Positions 7,915 to 16,164 of a stretch of DNA of 44,797 nt are shown here, piece by piece. Below the pieces are notes generated by a model that saw only the letters and a program-made list of their open reading frames with translations, had not been told where the DNA came from and ran no database searches. Each line of letters begins with the position of its first letter. The first letter of the stretch is position 1. The position numbers and the translations under genes were made by a program. Origin of the DNA: Candidatus Anaerobiospirillum merdipullorum (lineage in GTDB: Bacteria; Pseudomonadota; Gammaproteobacteria; Enterobacterales; Succinivibrionaceae); the NCBI GenBank assembly GCA_018883895.1, contig JAHLFG010000035.1, forward strand, positions 1 to 44,797, in the 5' to 3' direction.

Positions 7915-9460
7915 ACGCACCTCCGTGAGCGGTGACCTCACTGCTCTCTGGCCCCTTTTGTACCGTCTTGTACATTAAGGTAAGTTCAATCAGGAGGAAC
8001 AGCGTGTAAATACCAATAAAGCACAATAGCGATAAGCCTACATCCACCGCCGACAACGAGGAAGTAGCCAAGACCGTCGGTAAGATATCCTGAATGGCCC
8101 ACGGCTGTCTGCCCACCTCAGCTAAGATCCAGCCAAATTCACAGGCAATGAAGGGCAACGGAATAATGCCAATCAAGATTTTCAAGAACTTTTCGCGCTC
8201 GACTAAATCGCGCTTATACCACAAGAAGAAGGCCGCACCTAAGGTCAAAAGACCAATTAAACCCACCATGGTCATCATCGCGCGGAAAGACACAAAGCTA
8301 ATAAAAACCGGCGGTACCGAATTGTGCGCCGCCATCTTGATTTCAGCCTCAGTCGGGGCACTGACATCTTGTGCATAAGTAGATAGCAACAGGCCATAAC
8401 CTAAGTCATCTTGATGGGCATTAAAGATGGCCTTGTCATCTTCCGTAGCCGTCCCGGCACGCATCTTATTGAGGGCACTTAAAGCCTGCGCACCATTGGC
8501 CACTCGCACTTCATTTTGCGCCACGATATCGCGTAAACCCGGCACCGGAGTGTCTAAGGAATGGGTAGCAATTAAACCTAGCAGAGCCGGCACACGAATG
8601 GAAATTAAGTTTTCCATATTATCTTGGCTGGGCAGAGCAACGATATTCCAGGAAGCCGGCGGCTCTTGGGTTTCAAATTCAGCTTCCATAGCCGCAAGCT
8701 TGGCCGGCTGATGCTCCGTTACCTGCAAGGCCGATAAATCACCGGTTAAGCCCGAGCCTGCCATGCCGCATAAGCAGAAGGCAATGGCGACAGTCATCGA
8801 GCGCTTGGCCAATAGAATATGGCGCTTTTTTAACATAAAGAAGGCACTGATGCCGATGATAAAGCAGGCGGCGGTTACATATCCACTGCAGACGGTGTGC
8901 GCAAATTTAACTTGCGCCACCGGCGAGGTAATGAGCCCAAAGAAATCCACCATTTCCATGCGCATCTTTTCTGGTGAAAAGACGGCAAATTCCGGATATT
9001 GCATCCAGCCATTGGCAATTAAAATCCACATTGCCGATAAGTTGGAGCCTAAGGCGGTGAGGAAAGTAATTACTAAGTGCCCTTTCTTGGAAAAGCGCTG
9101 CCACCCAGTAAAAAACAGTCCGATAAAGGTGGACTCTAAGAAGAAGGCCAGCAAGCCCTCAATGGCCAAAGGAGCACCAAAGATATCGCCGACATAATGG
9201 GAGTAATTGGACCAATTGGTACCAAATTCAAACTCCATGGTAATACCGGTAGCGACACCAATGGCAAAGTTAATGCCAAAGAGCTTACCCCAAAAACGCG
9301 TCATGTCTTTGTAGATCACCTTACCCGTTCTGACATAGATAAGCTCCATAATGAAGATCATCCACGACAGACCCAAAGTAAGAGGCACAAAGATAAAGTG
9401 ATACATCGACGTGACAGCAAACTGCCAACGCGACAGTTCGATCATTGCCTCTGAAACCAT
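7907..9460 (-). CDS. cydA: cytochrome bd ubiquinol oxidase subunit I
   Basis: Catalytic subunit of the cytochrome bd oxidase, which oxidises quinol and reduces oxygen to water at very low oxygen tension. The 517 residues carry the expected ligands: His21 (heme b595/d, E. coli His19), Glu101 and Glu109 (E. coli Glu99, Glu107) and His188 in VKFAHTV (heme b558, E. coli His186). The long Q-loop typical of the E. coli type is present (KLAAMEAEFETQ to the DLGYGLLLSTYAQ region). The ATG at 9460 has GAGG seven bases upstream. It is the first gene of cydA-cydB-cydX-cydD-cydC-rpoH and is divergent from the exbB operon. Confidence 0.97.
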   Translation of the reverse strand: MVSEAMIELSRWQFAVTSMYHFIFVPLTLGLSWMIFIMELIYVRTGKVIYKDMTRFWGKLFGINFAIGVATGITMEFEFGTNWSNYSHYVGDIFGAPLAIEGLLAFFLESTFIGLFFTGWQRFSKKGHLVITFLTALGSNLSAMWILIANGWMQYPEFAVFSPEKMRMEMVDFFGLITSPVAQVKFAHTVCSGYVTAACFIIGISAFFMLKKRHILLAKRSMTVAIAFCLCGMAGSGLTGDLSALQVTEHQPAKLAAMEAEFETQEPPASWNIVALPSQDNMENLISIRVPALLGLIATHSLDTPVPGLRDIVAQNEVRVANGAQALSALNKMRAGTATEDDKAIFNAHQDDLGYGLLLSTYAQDVSAPTEAEIKMAAHNSVPPVFISFVSFRAMMTMVGLIGLLTLGAAFFLWYKRDLVEREKFLKILIGIIPLPFIACEFGWILAEVGRQPWAIQDILPTVLATSSLSAVDVGLSLLCFIGIYTLFLLIELTLMYKTVQKGPESSEVTAHGGAYA

Positions 9461-9513
9461 AGCAAAACCTCGCAGGGAAAAATCGCTTATATTTTAGCCT
9501 GAAAGTAAGATGA

Positions 9514-9543
9514 TGTTTAGCAAAGTTAATCACAGTTAGCGCA
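9514..9543. promoter_or_regulatory. possible ArcA-type direct repeats upstream of cydA
   Basis: The 183-base divergent region between cydA and exbB has three phased repeats, GTTTAG, GTTAAT and GTTAGC, starting near 9515, 9525 and 9535, that is about one helical turn apart. This resembles the GTTAA direct repeats bound by ArcA, which controls cydAB in E. coli. The match is partial and by eye only. A TACAAT at 9599-9604 could be a -10 element for exbB, without a good -35. Confidence 0.3.
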
Positions 9544-9643
9544 ATAATCCCCGCTAAAGAGCAAGGATCTTAGACGCAAAGATCGCAAACTTTAAGTGTA
9601 CAATGACCACCACGAGAAAATAATCAAGGCAGGATAAGCGCGC

Positions 9644-10156
9644 ATGCAAGATTTCTATCATCAAGTCGGCCCCTGTGGACTGGCAATTATCATCTTAGGC
9701 TTAGGTGCCGTCTATATGGCGGTGCGCGGCTTGGTACTATCTGCCCTCATTAAAAAGCAAGCTCCACTGCCCCATTCGGTCTTACAAGGTATTGTTGAGC
9801 AAGCGCAGGCGACCAAAAGTGAAGATCGGGCCTTAGTTATCAACGCGCTCATGCAACATAAACTTAAAGGCATTTATGGCGCCATGTACTTTTTAAAGCT
9901 GTGCGCTGCCTTAGGTCCTTTATTAGGTTTATTAGGTACGGTCCTTGGTATGGTCGAGGTCTTTGCCACCATCGCCGAGCGCAGTTACCCCGAGCCAAGT
10001 TTACTAGCAGGTGGCATCTGGCAGGCCCTTATCACCACGGTAATGGGGCTTAGTTTGGCCATCCCCGCTCTACTTTTACACTATGTACTCTTATTGACCT
10101 TAAGACGTATACGGGCAGCGCTTAATTTGCAGGCAGCCGGCATTAAACAGGACTAA
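9644..10156 (+). CDS. exbB: MotA/TolQ/ExbB proton channel family protein (ExbB)
   Basis: Proton-channel subunit of the TonB energising complex in the inner membrane. The 170-residue protein has three predicted transmembrane segments and the family core LGPLLGLLGTVLGMVEVFATIA followed by ALITTVMGLSLAIPALLLHY. It is short compared with E. coli ExbB (244) and resembles the compact ExbB forms found beside dedicated TonB genes. Since tonB follows in the same operon it is ExbB and not TolQ. exbD starts three bases after its stop. Confidence 0.88.
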   Translation: MQDFYHQVGPCGLAIIILGLGAVYMAVRGLVLSALIKKQAPLPHSVLQGIVEQAQATKSEDRALVINALMQHKLKGIYGAMYFLKLCAALGPLLGLLGTVLGMVEVFATIAERSYPEPSLLAGGIWQALITTVMGLSLAIPALLLHYVLLLTLRRIRAALNLQAAGIKQD

Positions 10157-10159
10157 AGC

Positions 10160-10546
10160 ATGCAAGATTTAGACGATGACGATTTAGGGGTTGATTTAAC
10201 CCCGCTCATTGACGTCACCTTTATGTTGGTCATCTTCTTTATTATGACCATGAGTTTTGCCTTACCTAATATTGAGCTTAACTTAACGCAATCAAGCACC
10301 GCCGAGCGAAGTGCGGTCAAAGCGCAGGCTTTGCAGTTAAGTGTCGATGCCAGTGGACAATTTTTCTTCAATAAAGCTCCTATCACCCTTAAGGATATTG
10401 CCAACACCTTACAACAAGGCCAGTTTGAGCGCATTGAGCTTAATTTAGATGCCGCCGCCCCGGCCCAAGCGGTGGTGGATTGTGCCGATTTGGCGCGCCA
10501 ATACACCAAGGGGCAATTACAGCTAAATACCCTGCTTAAGGATTAA
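10160..10546 (+). CDS. exbD: biopolymer transport protein ExbD
   Basis: The 128-residue partner of ExbB has a short acidic cytoplasmic N-terminus, one transmembrane helix containing the essential aspartate in PLIDVTF (residues 18-24) and a periplasmic domain. Together ExbB and ExbD use the proton gradient to energise TonB. The gene is packed between exbB and tonB with gaps of three and five bases, so the three are one operon. Confidence 0.9.
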   Translation: MQDLDDDDLGVDLTPLIDVTFMLVIFFIMTMSFALPNIELNLTQSSTAERSAVKAQALQLSVDASGQFFFNKAPITLKDIANTLQQGQFERIELNLDAAAPAQAVVDCADLARQYTKGQLQLNTLLKD

Positions 10547-10551
10547 GCTTG

Positions 10552-11409
10552 ATGCACAGTCCCGATCTCATCTCGCGCACTGTAGCAGCCTGCGCCTTAC
10601 TGCTGACCTTATTGCTCTTAGGGCTGTGGGAGCCGCAGCGCTTTACCCCGCTTGTAAGTGAGCCCTATCATAGCCTTAACTTACACATCGTGCCGTTATC
10701 CGCGCCCACCAAGTCCGTACCGGCTACAAACACAAAAGTGCCGCCGGCAAACCCTAGCGCCAATACATCGGCGCATCAGAAACCATCAGCGCTACAAAAG
10801 CCGCAGACAAAACCTGCGTTGGAACTTAGCCCCAAGGCAAACTCCAATGTAGCCCCCGTTGCCGTACATAAGCTTAAAGAAAAGACTAAACCGTCGTTAC
10901 CAAAGACGCCCGCGCCAAAGCCTAAGGCCGTACAAGATAACGATAAATCCACCCCACGGCAAACAAAGGCTACCCCACGACCCCGCCTAGAAACGACGTC
11001 TTATCTACCATCTGACGCGACCTTAGCAGGCTCTGCAGGTAAAAAGCCCAAGGAAGAGTTGCAGTCAGGAGGCCAAACTATGAGCGCCTCTCAGGCTAAG
11101 GCTCAGGAGGGGCAACAGGCCAAAGAAGCGCAAGCGCGGCAATTTATCAGCGCGGAAATTGTATCCTTTATCAAGCAGGCTACCGTTTATCCGCGTCAGG
11201 CCTTACGCCGGAAGATTCAAGGCACGGTCATGCTCGAATTTACAGTCAAAAATGGCATCATCGTTAACTGTAAAGTAGCGCAATCAGCCGGCTCGCCGCT
11301 CTTAGATAGGGCAGCTTTGCAACTGGGGCAAGAACTTATTGGCTTTGATAGTAAACAACAAGCCTTTAGCTTGACCCTGCGCGTGCCAATTCGCTATGCC
11401 TTGCGCTAA
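10552..11409 (+). CDS. tonB: energy transducer TonB
   Basis: TonB spans the periplasm and passes ExbBD energy to outer-membrane receptors. The 285-residue protein has an N-terminal transmembrane anchor (about residues 9-25), a long Pro/Lys/Ala-rich linker (about 45-190) and a C-terminal TonB domain with YPRQALRRKIQGTVMLEF, matching the YP..A.....G.V...F pattern. I use the ATG at 10552; a TTG directly before it (10549) is also possible. The likely client is the TonB-dependent receptor encoded at 13.9-15.9 kb, though others elsewhere cannot be excluded. Confidence 0.88.
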   Translation: MHSPDLISRTVAACALLLTLLLLGLWEPQRFTPLVSEPYHSLNLHIVPLSAPTKSVPATNTKVPPANPSANTSAHQKPSALQKPQTKPALELSPKANSNVAPVAVHKLKEKTKPSLPKTPAPKPKAVQDNDKSTPRQTKATPRPRLETTSYLPSDATLAGSAGKKPKEELQSGGQTMSASQAKAQEGQQAKEAQARQFISAEIVSFIKQATVYPRQALRRKIQGTVMLEFTVKNGIIVNCKVAQSAGSPLLDRAALQLGQELIGFDSKQQAFSLTLRVPIRYALR

Positions 11410-11788
11410 AGGTAGACAAGCCTGTTTAATGCGGGGGCTAAAAGATAATTTTCATTGTTATGCCCAAGCTTACGCTTAATATGCCATTCCCCCCCCCCAC
11501 CCTGCTTGAGGCAAAATACCCCCACATAAACTTGCCAAGCTAGGCTTTTATTTTAGGTCCAAGATCTTAGGCTGCAGAGCTTAATGCTCTTTAAGGCCTG
11601 ATCTCTTAGTGCCTAATTTTCTGCTACCTACCTTAAAGGCAGATTAAGGCCACCGCTTTTTGTGCATAGGAGCACCATCCACGAACTGCCTTAGCGCTTG
11701 ACGGTTAAGAGGCTGAACAATTGCCAGCTTAGCGGCACAATTGTCGTTAAGTGCAACGCCAAGACGCTTTTTTTAAAGCCCATTGCCG
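11410..11788. other. gene-free interval between tonB and the purine permease
   Basis: No credible coding frame was found here on either strand. It holds a run of ten C residues (11489-11498) and small inverted repeats such as AGAGC/GCTCT near 11577-11591 and CCTTAA/TTAAGG near 11631-11651. No clear terminator for tonB was recognised. Confidence 0.6.
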
Positions 11789-11824
11789 TATAATTAGCGC
11801 GCCGTAGGAAAGCCTACGGTGCGC
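11789..11824 (+). promoter_or_regulatory. promoter -10 and strong leader hairpin of the purine permease gene
   Basis: TATAAT at 11789-11794 is a perfect -10 element, with only a T-rich stretch where a -35 would be. Immediately after it is a 12-bp stem with one G-U pair (11797-11808 with 11813-11824, loop AAAG), then a T-rich run and the GGAG of the permease gene at 11841-11844. The predicted transcript would begin within or just before this hairpin. It could stabilise the mRNA 5' end or act as an attenuator; it does not match the purine riboswitch consensus by eye. Confidence 0.5.
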
Positions 11825-11850
11825 TTTACTGTTTTCTTCTGGAGCCTGTC

Positions 11851-13179
11851 ATGTCCGCAAGCAATAACACCCCGCTACTTGAGCGCCTTTTTGCCATCAA
11901 GGCGCGTCACAGCACGGTGCGTACTGAAATTATTGCCGGCCTTACCACCTTTGTGGCAATGGCCTATATCATCTTTGTTAACCCGTCTATTTTAGAGGCC
12001 GCCCATATGCCGCGTGAGGCCGCGGTCGCCGCTACCATTTACACTGCCGCACTGTGCTCCATTGCCATGGGCTTATTTGCCAATCTGCCGCTGGCCATGG
12101 CCCCGGGCATGGGCATTAATGCTTTCTTTAGCTTCTATGTTTGTGGCACCATGGGGCTTAGTTGGCAAACTGCTTTAGGCGCAGTCTTTATTTCCGGTAT
12201 TGTGTTCTTGATCCTCTCGGTCACCAAGATCCGTGAGCTGATTATCGAAACGGTACCGATGGACTTAAAGAATGCCATTGGTGTAGGTATCGGTCTGTTT
12301 ATTGCTTTCGTTGGCCTGCAAGGTGCCGGCATTGTACGCACGGATAATGCCACCATGATTGCACTGGGGCATGTCACCGATCCTAAAGTCTTACTGGCCT
12401 TAGGCGGGGTGATTTTAATTGGCGTGATGTTAGCCATGCGTTTGAGTGCGGCTATCTTAGGCGGCATTTTAATTGTCACCATCGTCGGCATGATCTTTGG
12501 CGTCACCCCGGCTCCGACTTCCATTGATGCCGTTATGAGCTTTAATTTCCCTTCCATCAGCGAAACCTTTTTGCAGATGGATTTAATGGGCGCCATTCAC
12601 TATGGTCTTATTAGCGTGATCTTTACCTTTACCGTAGTGGAGCTCTTTGACAACTTAGGCACCTTAATTGGCGTTACCAAGGCAGCCAATTTAATTGACG
12701 AAAAAGGCAATATCACCAACGTCAATCAAGCCTTAATCACCGACAGCTGTGGCACCTTACTGTCAGCGGTAGTGGGCACCTGCACCGTGACCTCCTATGT
12801 TGAGTCCACCGCCGGTGTGAATGCCGGTGGACGTACCGGTCTTACCGCCATCACCGTAGGCGTGTGCTTTATCTTAAGCTTAGTCTTTGCCCCGTTGGCT
12901 GGACTGATTCCCAGCTTTGCCACCGCCCCGGCCTTAATCATTGTTGGTGCGATGATGCTACGTAATGTCAAGTACATCAATTTTGATGATTTCACCGATT
13001 GCATCCCGGCCTTCTTAACCATCATCATGATGCCGTTATCCTATTCCATCGCCAGTGGCTTTGGTTTTGGTTTTGCCAGCTACTGCCTGCTTAAGACCTT
13101 TACCGGCAGATTTAAGGAAGTAAGCCCGCTGATGTGGATCATCACCATCGTATTCTGCATTAGCTTTACCATGCACTAA
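11851..13179 (+). CDS. NCS2/AzgA-family purine permease (adenine/hypoxanthine type)
   Basis: A 442-residue membrane protein with about 12-14 hydrophobic segments. It is close to the E. coli AdeP/AdeQ group: TVRTEIIAGLTTFVAMAYIIFVNP near the N-terminus, NLPLAMAPGMGINAFF, ELFDNLGTLIGVT and SYVESTAGVNAGGRTGLTA. These proteins import adenine, guanine or hypoxanthine with protons; the exact base cannot be told from the sequence. A GGAG lies six bases before the ATG. It is a single-gene unit with its own promoter-like leader and a strong terminator. Confidence 0.9.
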   Translation: MSASNNTPLLERLFAIKARHSTVRTEIIAGLTTFVAMAYIIFVNPSILEAAHMPREAAVAATIYTAALCSIAMGLFANLPLAMAPGMGINAFFSFYVCGTMGLSWQTALGAVFISGIVFLILSVTKIRELIIETVPMDLKNAIGVGIGLFIAFVGLQGAGIVRTDNATMIALGHVTDPKVLLALGGVILIGVMLAMRLSAAILGGILIVTIVGMIFGVTPAPTSIDAVMSFNFPSISETFLQMDLMGAIHYGLISVIFTFTVVELFDNLGTLIGVTKAANLIDEKGNITNVNQALITDSCGTLLSAVVGTCTVTSYVESTAGVNAGGRTGLTAITVGVCFILSLVFAPLAGLIPSFATAPALIIVGAMMLRNVKYINFDDFTDCIPAFLTIIMMPLSYSIASGFGFGFASYCLLKTFTGRFKEVSPLMWIITIVFCISFTMH

Positions 13180-13204
13180 TACGCCACTGTCGACTTTTGC
13201 TCAC

Positions 13205-13245
13205 AAAAAAGCTCGCTTCTTTATTAAAAAGCGAGCTTTTTTTTA
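13205..13245. terminator. bidirectional rho-independent terminator
   Basis: A 14-bp stem (13205-13218 with 13229-13242) is flanked by A-tracts on the left and T-tracts on the right. It lies between the convergent purine permease (+) and mdaB (-) genes, so it can end transcription from both sides. Confidence 0.9.
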
Positions 13246-13298
13246 CTTAACGATAGCATCAAGCTTAAGACTTATTTACCGTCACTTGCGTGCCTTAG

Positions 13299-13874
13299 TT
13301 AGCCGATATATTGCTGTAAATGAGCCTTAAAGCGCTCCATATCTTGTGCAATCTGCGGGTTTTTGTAGATGTCGTTTACCATGAAGGATGGCAATTGCTG
13401 CATGCCGATAAACTCAAATGTCTTGCGCAGCGGCATAAATAAGCCGTCAATGCCCGCCCCTTCAAAGAACTCATCCTTATTTTCAAAGGCACATAAGGGG
13501 GCATTCCAGGTCGAGCAAAGCATAAAGTGCTTACCTTGCATTAAACCACCTGAGCCATACTTCATTTCAGGATGCGCCCGATGACGGCCATCGCCATCAT
13601 TAAAGCCATTACCGGTTAAAACCTCATCAAAATAACGCTTTAACTGCCATGGCGGCCCCATCCAAAAGCCCGGCGTCTGCACAATGACAAAATCTGCACC
13701 CTTAAGGTACGCCACTTCGTCGGCTACCACATAGGGTTCACCGACACGCGTAATATGCACGGCAAAACCGCGGGAGCTTAATTCATCCTGTGCCAACTTG
13801 GCAAAGGCATGGTTCAGCTCGCCCTTGGCATTGGCGCACTTTACGCCGACATCTAAGATTAATACTGTTGCCAT
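13299..13874 (-). CDS. mdaB: NADPH quinone oxidoreductase, MdaB family
   Basis: Flavodoxin-fold FAD enzyme that reduces quinones by two electrons, avoiding semiquinone formation. The 191 residues match E. coli MdaB (193) throughout: FVIVQTPGFWMGPPWQLKRY, KYGSGGLMQGKHFMLCSTWNAP and a C-terminal MEQFKAHL-like end. The ATG at 13874 has GGAAG close upstream. It is 56 bases downstream of the TonB-dependent receptor gene on the same strand and may be read from it. Confidence 0.9.
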   Translation of the reverse strand: MATVLILDVGVKCANAKGELNHAFAKLAQDELSSRGFAVHITRVGEPYVVADEVAYLKGADFVIVQTPGFWMGPPWQLKRYFDEVLTGNGFNDGDGRHRAHPEMKYGSGGLMQGKHFMLCSTWNAPLCAFENKDEFFEGAGIDGLFMPLRKTFEFIGMQQLPSFMVNDIYKNPQIAQDMERFKAHLQQYIG

Positions 13875-13930
13875 AATCTTCCTTAACGACCGAAATTTAA
13901 AGTCATTATAGTAGCCTTACGCCAGGCTGC

Positions 13931-15934
13931 TTAAAAAGTGGCACTGACCCCGACATTAAAAAAGCGCCCAGGCTCTTCAATTAGCTCCGTGGTCTGATAG
14001 TCCTTATCGAGGATATTCTCTACCCCAGCATACAAATGCCATTGTTGCTCCTCCCCCACGGTAAGTCCCACCTGCAGATTTAAGGTCATGTAACCGGCAA
14101 AATCGGTATTATCAAAGTACGAGGCGCCATCTAAATTGTAATTGTCATTCTTGCTCCGTGTGGCAAAACGGGCATAGACATCAGCAAAATAAGGCATATT
14201 CACATAAGTGTCGGTATAGCGTAAACCCGCCCGCCCCTTAAACTTGGGGGTACCGGTATTAGTCGAGCTTTGTGTACCGGTATCATATTTGCGCTCCATG
14301 AGCGTAAAGTCTAAGTACGGCATCAGTTGCTCCATGCTATAGGACAGGCTAACTTCCGCTCCATAGCTTTCGGCATTGGAGATGTTGTGATAACTGTACA
14401 CTAGCGGCCTCATAGGGCCTAAGCGATAGGTTTCAATATAGTTCTTGGCCTTAGTGTAAAAGAGTGCAACATCGGCCGTCAGCATATTCCCCACATAGCG
14501 AAAGCCCAATTCATAATTATTGGAAGTCTCGGGCTCTAAGTTAGGATTGCCCTGCTGAATCGCACCGGTAAAGGTGGTTAGATAGAGCTCTTGAATATTG
14601 GGGACGCGAAAACCCTGCGACCAATTTAAACGCACCGCCCCATTGTCGGTGGCCTGCCACACTAAACCAGCACTACCCACCACACGAGAATTGGTAAAGC
14701 TACCTGAGCCTCTATCTGCCTGTAAATTTGGCGGCAAAGAAGTACTCCCGGGTTTGGTCTCCACATAATTCCAGCGCACACCGGTATCTAAGGTTAAGGT
14801 ATCGGTTAAATAGGTTTCAAGTAAGGCATAGAGCGCATGGGTGGTTTGCTTATAGTCATCATCGCTATAGTTCATACTAATCGAGCTAGAGTCTGACGAC
14901 AATTCATCCACCCGCCCATCATAACCGGTGGTGAGATAGAACATATCCGACAAGGCAAATTCAAATTGCACATTGCCGCCATAGGTATCCTGCGTATTCT
15001 CCACCCCCGCCTGCAGGCTACGCGACTGCATACGCGAGTAAAAGTCTTTATCATTTTGTTGCAGATAGCCTGATAGGCTTACCTTGGCCAAATATTCGTT
15101 AATGTCATTTAACTCCAAGGACAAGGTGTTTTTCACCCGCCGCCACTTGGGAATATGCGCCTTAAAGTCGTGATATTCCGGATCGTCCGTGGTGGTGGCC
15201 GTAAAGGCATTGAGGTCAAAGTACTCGCTTATAAAGGAAATGGTGCTACTCTCTGTGGGCATATAGCTTAAATGGGCATTCAGACCCTTGGAATAGTACG
15301 AGGTATTACCCACCCGCTCATGTGAGGCAAGATACATATCGCCCATATCAGTATTAAAGCCGCCTAAGGCATAGCTAAACTTATTCAGCGTACCGCTGAC
15401 ATTTACATACTCTGAAAAGCCGTTGCCCGATCCCACATAGGCCACGCCACCTTCAGCGCTAAAAGGTTTCTCGCTGGCTTGCTTAGTAATTACGTGCACA
15501 ATACCGCCCATGGCATCAGAGCCATACAGCACCGAGGACGGACCCTTTAAAATTTCAATATGATCAATAAAGAAGGGATTAATGAGCATGGGCGCGCCAG
15601 ATTTGGTCTTGGAATCATCAATGCGCTGCCCGTCAACTAAGATTAAAGTACGCGAAGCATTTTCACCGCGAATGGAGACGCGTTTGGCCCCGGGAGTACC
15701 GTCACTTACCAAATTAACCGAGCCGATATCCTTAATCAGATCCGGAATATTATCCGCCACAATTTGCTCATCGGGTTTAATTACACTAATGGAGCTTGCT
15801 TCATACAATAAGTCCTCAGCACTACGACTGCCGGAGACCACCACGGTATCGACGGTTAATACCTGCTCAGCCACAGCAGGAAAGGTTAAAGCGACAGCTA
15901 AAGCGGCTGCCAGCGGATTTAGCAAAACTTTCAT
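13931..15934 (-). CDS. TonB-dependent outer-membrane receptor
   Basis: A 667-residue receptor with a signal peptide (about residues 1-22, cut after PAVA), a TonB box-like segment (TVDTVVVSG), a plug domain (about 40-155; RVSIRGENASRTLILVDGQRI, IEILKGPSSVLYGSDAMGG) and a 22-strand-type barrel ending in phenylalanine (VGVSATF). The pair FRVPNIQELY and NPNLEPE resembles the FRAP/NPNL boxes of heme receptors, but similar motifs occur in siderophore and BtuB-like receptors, so the ligand is open. No Fur box was seen by eye. The start is fixed by a stop codon directly before the ATG, and no Shine-Dalgarno sequence lies at normal distance. Confidence 0.92.
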   Translation of the reverse strand: MKVLLNPLAAALAVALTFPAVAEQVLTVDTVVVSGSRSAEDLLYEASSISVIKPDEQIVADNIPDLIKDIGSVNLVSDGTPGAKRVSIRGENASRTLILVDGQRIDDSKTKSGAPMLINPFFIDHIEILKGPSSVLYGSDAMGGIVHVITKQASEKPFSAEGGVAYVGSGNGFSEYVNVSGTLNKFSYALGGFNTDMGDMYLASHERVGNTSYYSKGLNAHLSYMPTESSTISFISEYFDLNAFTATTTDDPEYHDFKAHIPKWRRVKNTLSLELNDINEYLAKVSLSGYLQQNDKDFYSRMQSRSLQAGVENTQDTYGGNVQFEFALSDMFYLTTGYDGRVDELSSDSSSISMNYSDDDYKQTTHALYALLETYLTDTLTLDTGVRWNYVETKPGSTSLPPNLQADRGSGSFTNSRVVGSAGLVWQATDNGAVRLNWSQGFRVPNIQELYLTTFTGAIQQGNPNLEPETSNNYELGFRYVGNMLTADVALFYTKAKNYIETYRLGPMRPLVYSYHNISNAESYGAEVSLSYSMEQLMPYLDFTLMERKYDTGTQSSTNTGTPKFKGRAGLRYTDTYVNMPYFADVYARFATRSKNDNYNLDGASYFDNTDFAGYMTLNLQVGLTVGEEQQWHLYAGVENILDKDYQTTELIEEPGRFFNVGVSATF

Positions 15935-15987
15935 TTAGTTACGGCAAGTAAGCTTAGCTTTGTGCCAAGCTAAAATTACCGTCCTCC
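15935..15987 (-). promoter_or_regulatory. folded mRNA leader of the TonB-dependent receptor
   Basis: On the minus strand a GGAGG (15987-15983) lies about 48 bases before the ATG. The stretch between can fold: ACGG (15982-15979) pairs with CCGT (15944-15941), TAA with TTA, and a 7-bp stem TTAGCTT/AAGCTAA (15973-15967 with 15960-15954) closes a 6-nt loop, with a 4-nt bulge. With the stem formed, GGAGG is separated from the ATG only by the stem base plus AACTAA, a normal spacing. The role is inferred from pairing alone. Confidence 0.45.
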
Positions 15988-16105
15988 ATTATTTACGTGC
16001 AATTTTAAAGTGACAGCCATCAGGCCGAAAAAACAGGGCTGACCGCGGCTTTTTATTAAAGATAAAGCCTACTTGGGGTCAAGAAAAGTATCTTAGGTAA
16101 ATTTA

Positions 16106-16145
16106 AGGTCAACTTAGATGCTCTGGGACAAGCGTAAGTTGACCT
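16106..16145 (-). terminator. inverted repeat after ftsY, possible terminator
   Basis: A perfect 11-bp inverted repeat (AGGTCAACTTA at 16106-16116, TAAGTTGACCT at 16135-16145) with an 18-base spacer starts about 20 bases after the ftsY stop. On the minus strand it is followed by a weak T-rich stretch (TTAAATTT). A protein-binding dyad is an alternative. Confidence 0.4.
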
Positions 16146-16164
16146 CAAGCTTACTTGACTTTAC

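Noticed and set aside
10309-10319. AAGTGCGGTCA, identical to the Haemophilus DNA uptake signal core
   Set aside because: It was noticed only once, inside exbD; uptake signals are abundant in genomes that use them.
15935-16105. Cobalamin riboswitch in front of the TonB-dependent receptor
   Set aside because: The conserved B12-box and core sequences were not found on the minus strand; only the simple stem near the start codon is supported.
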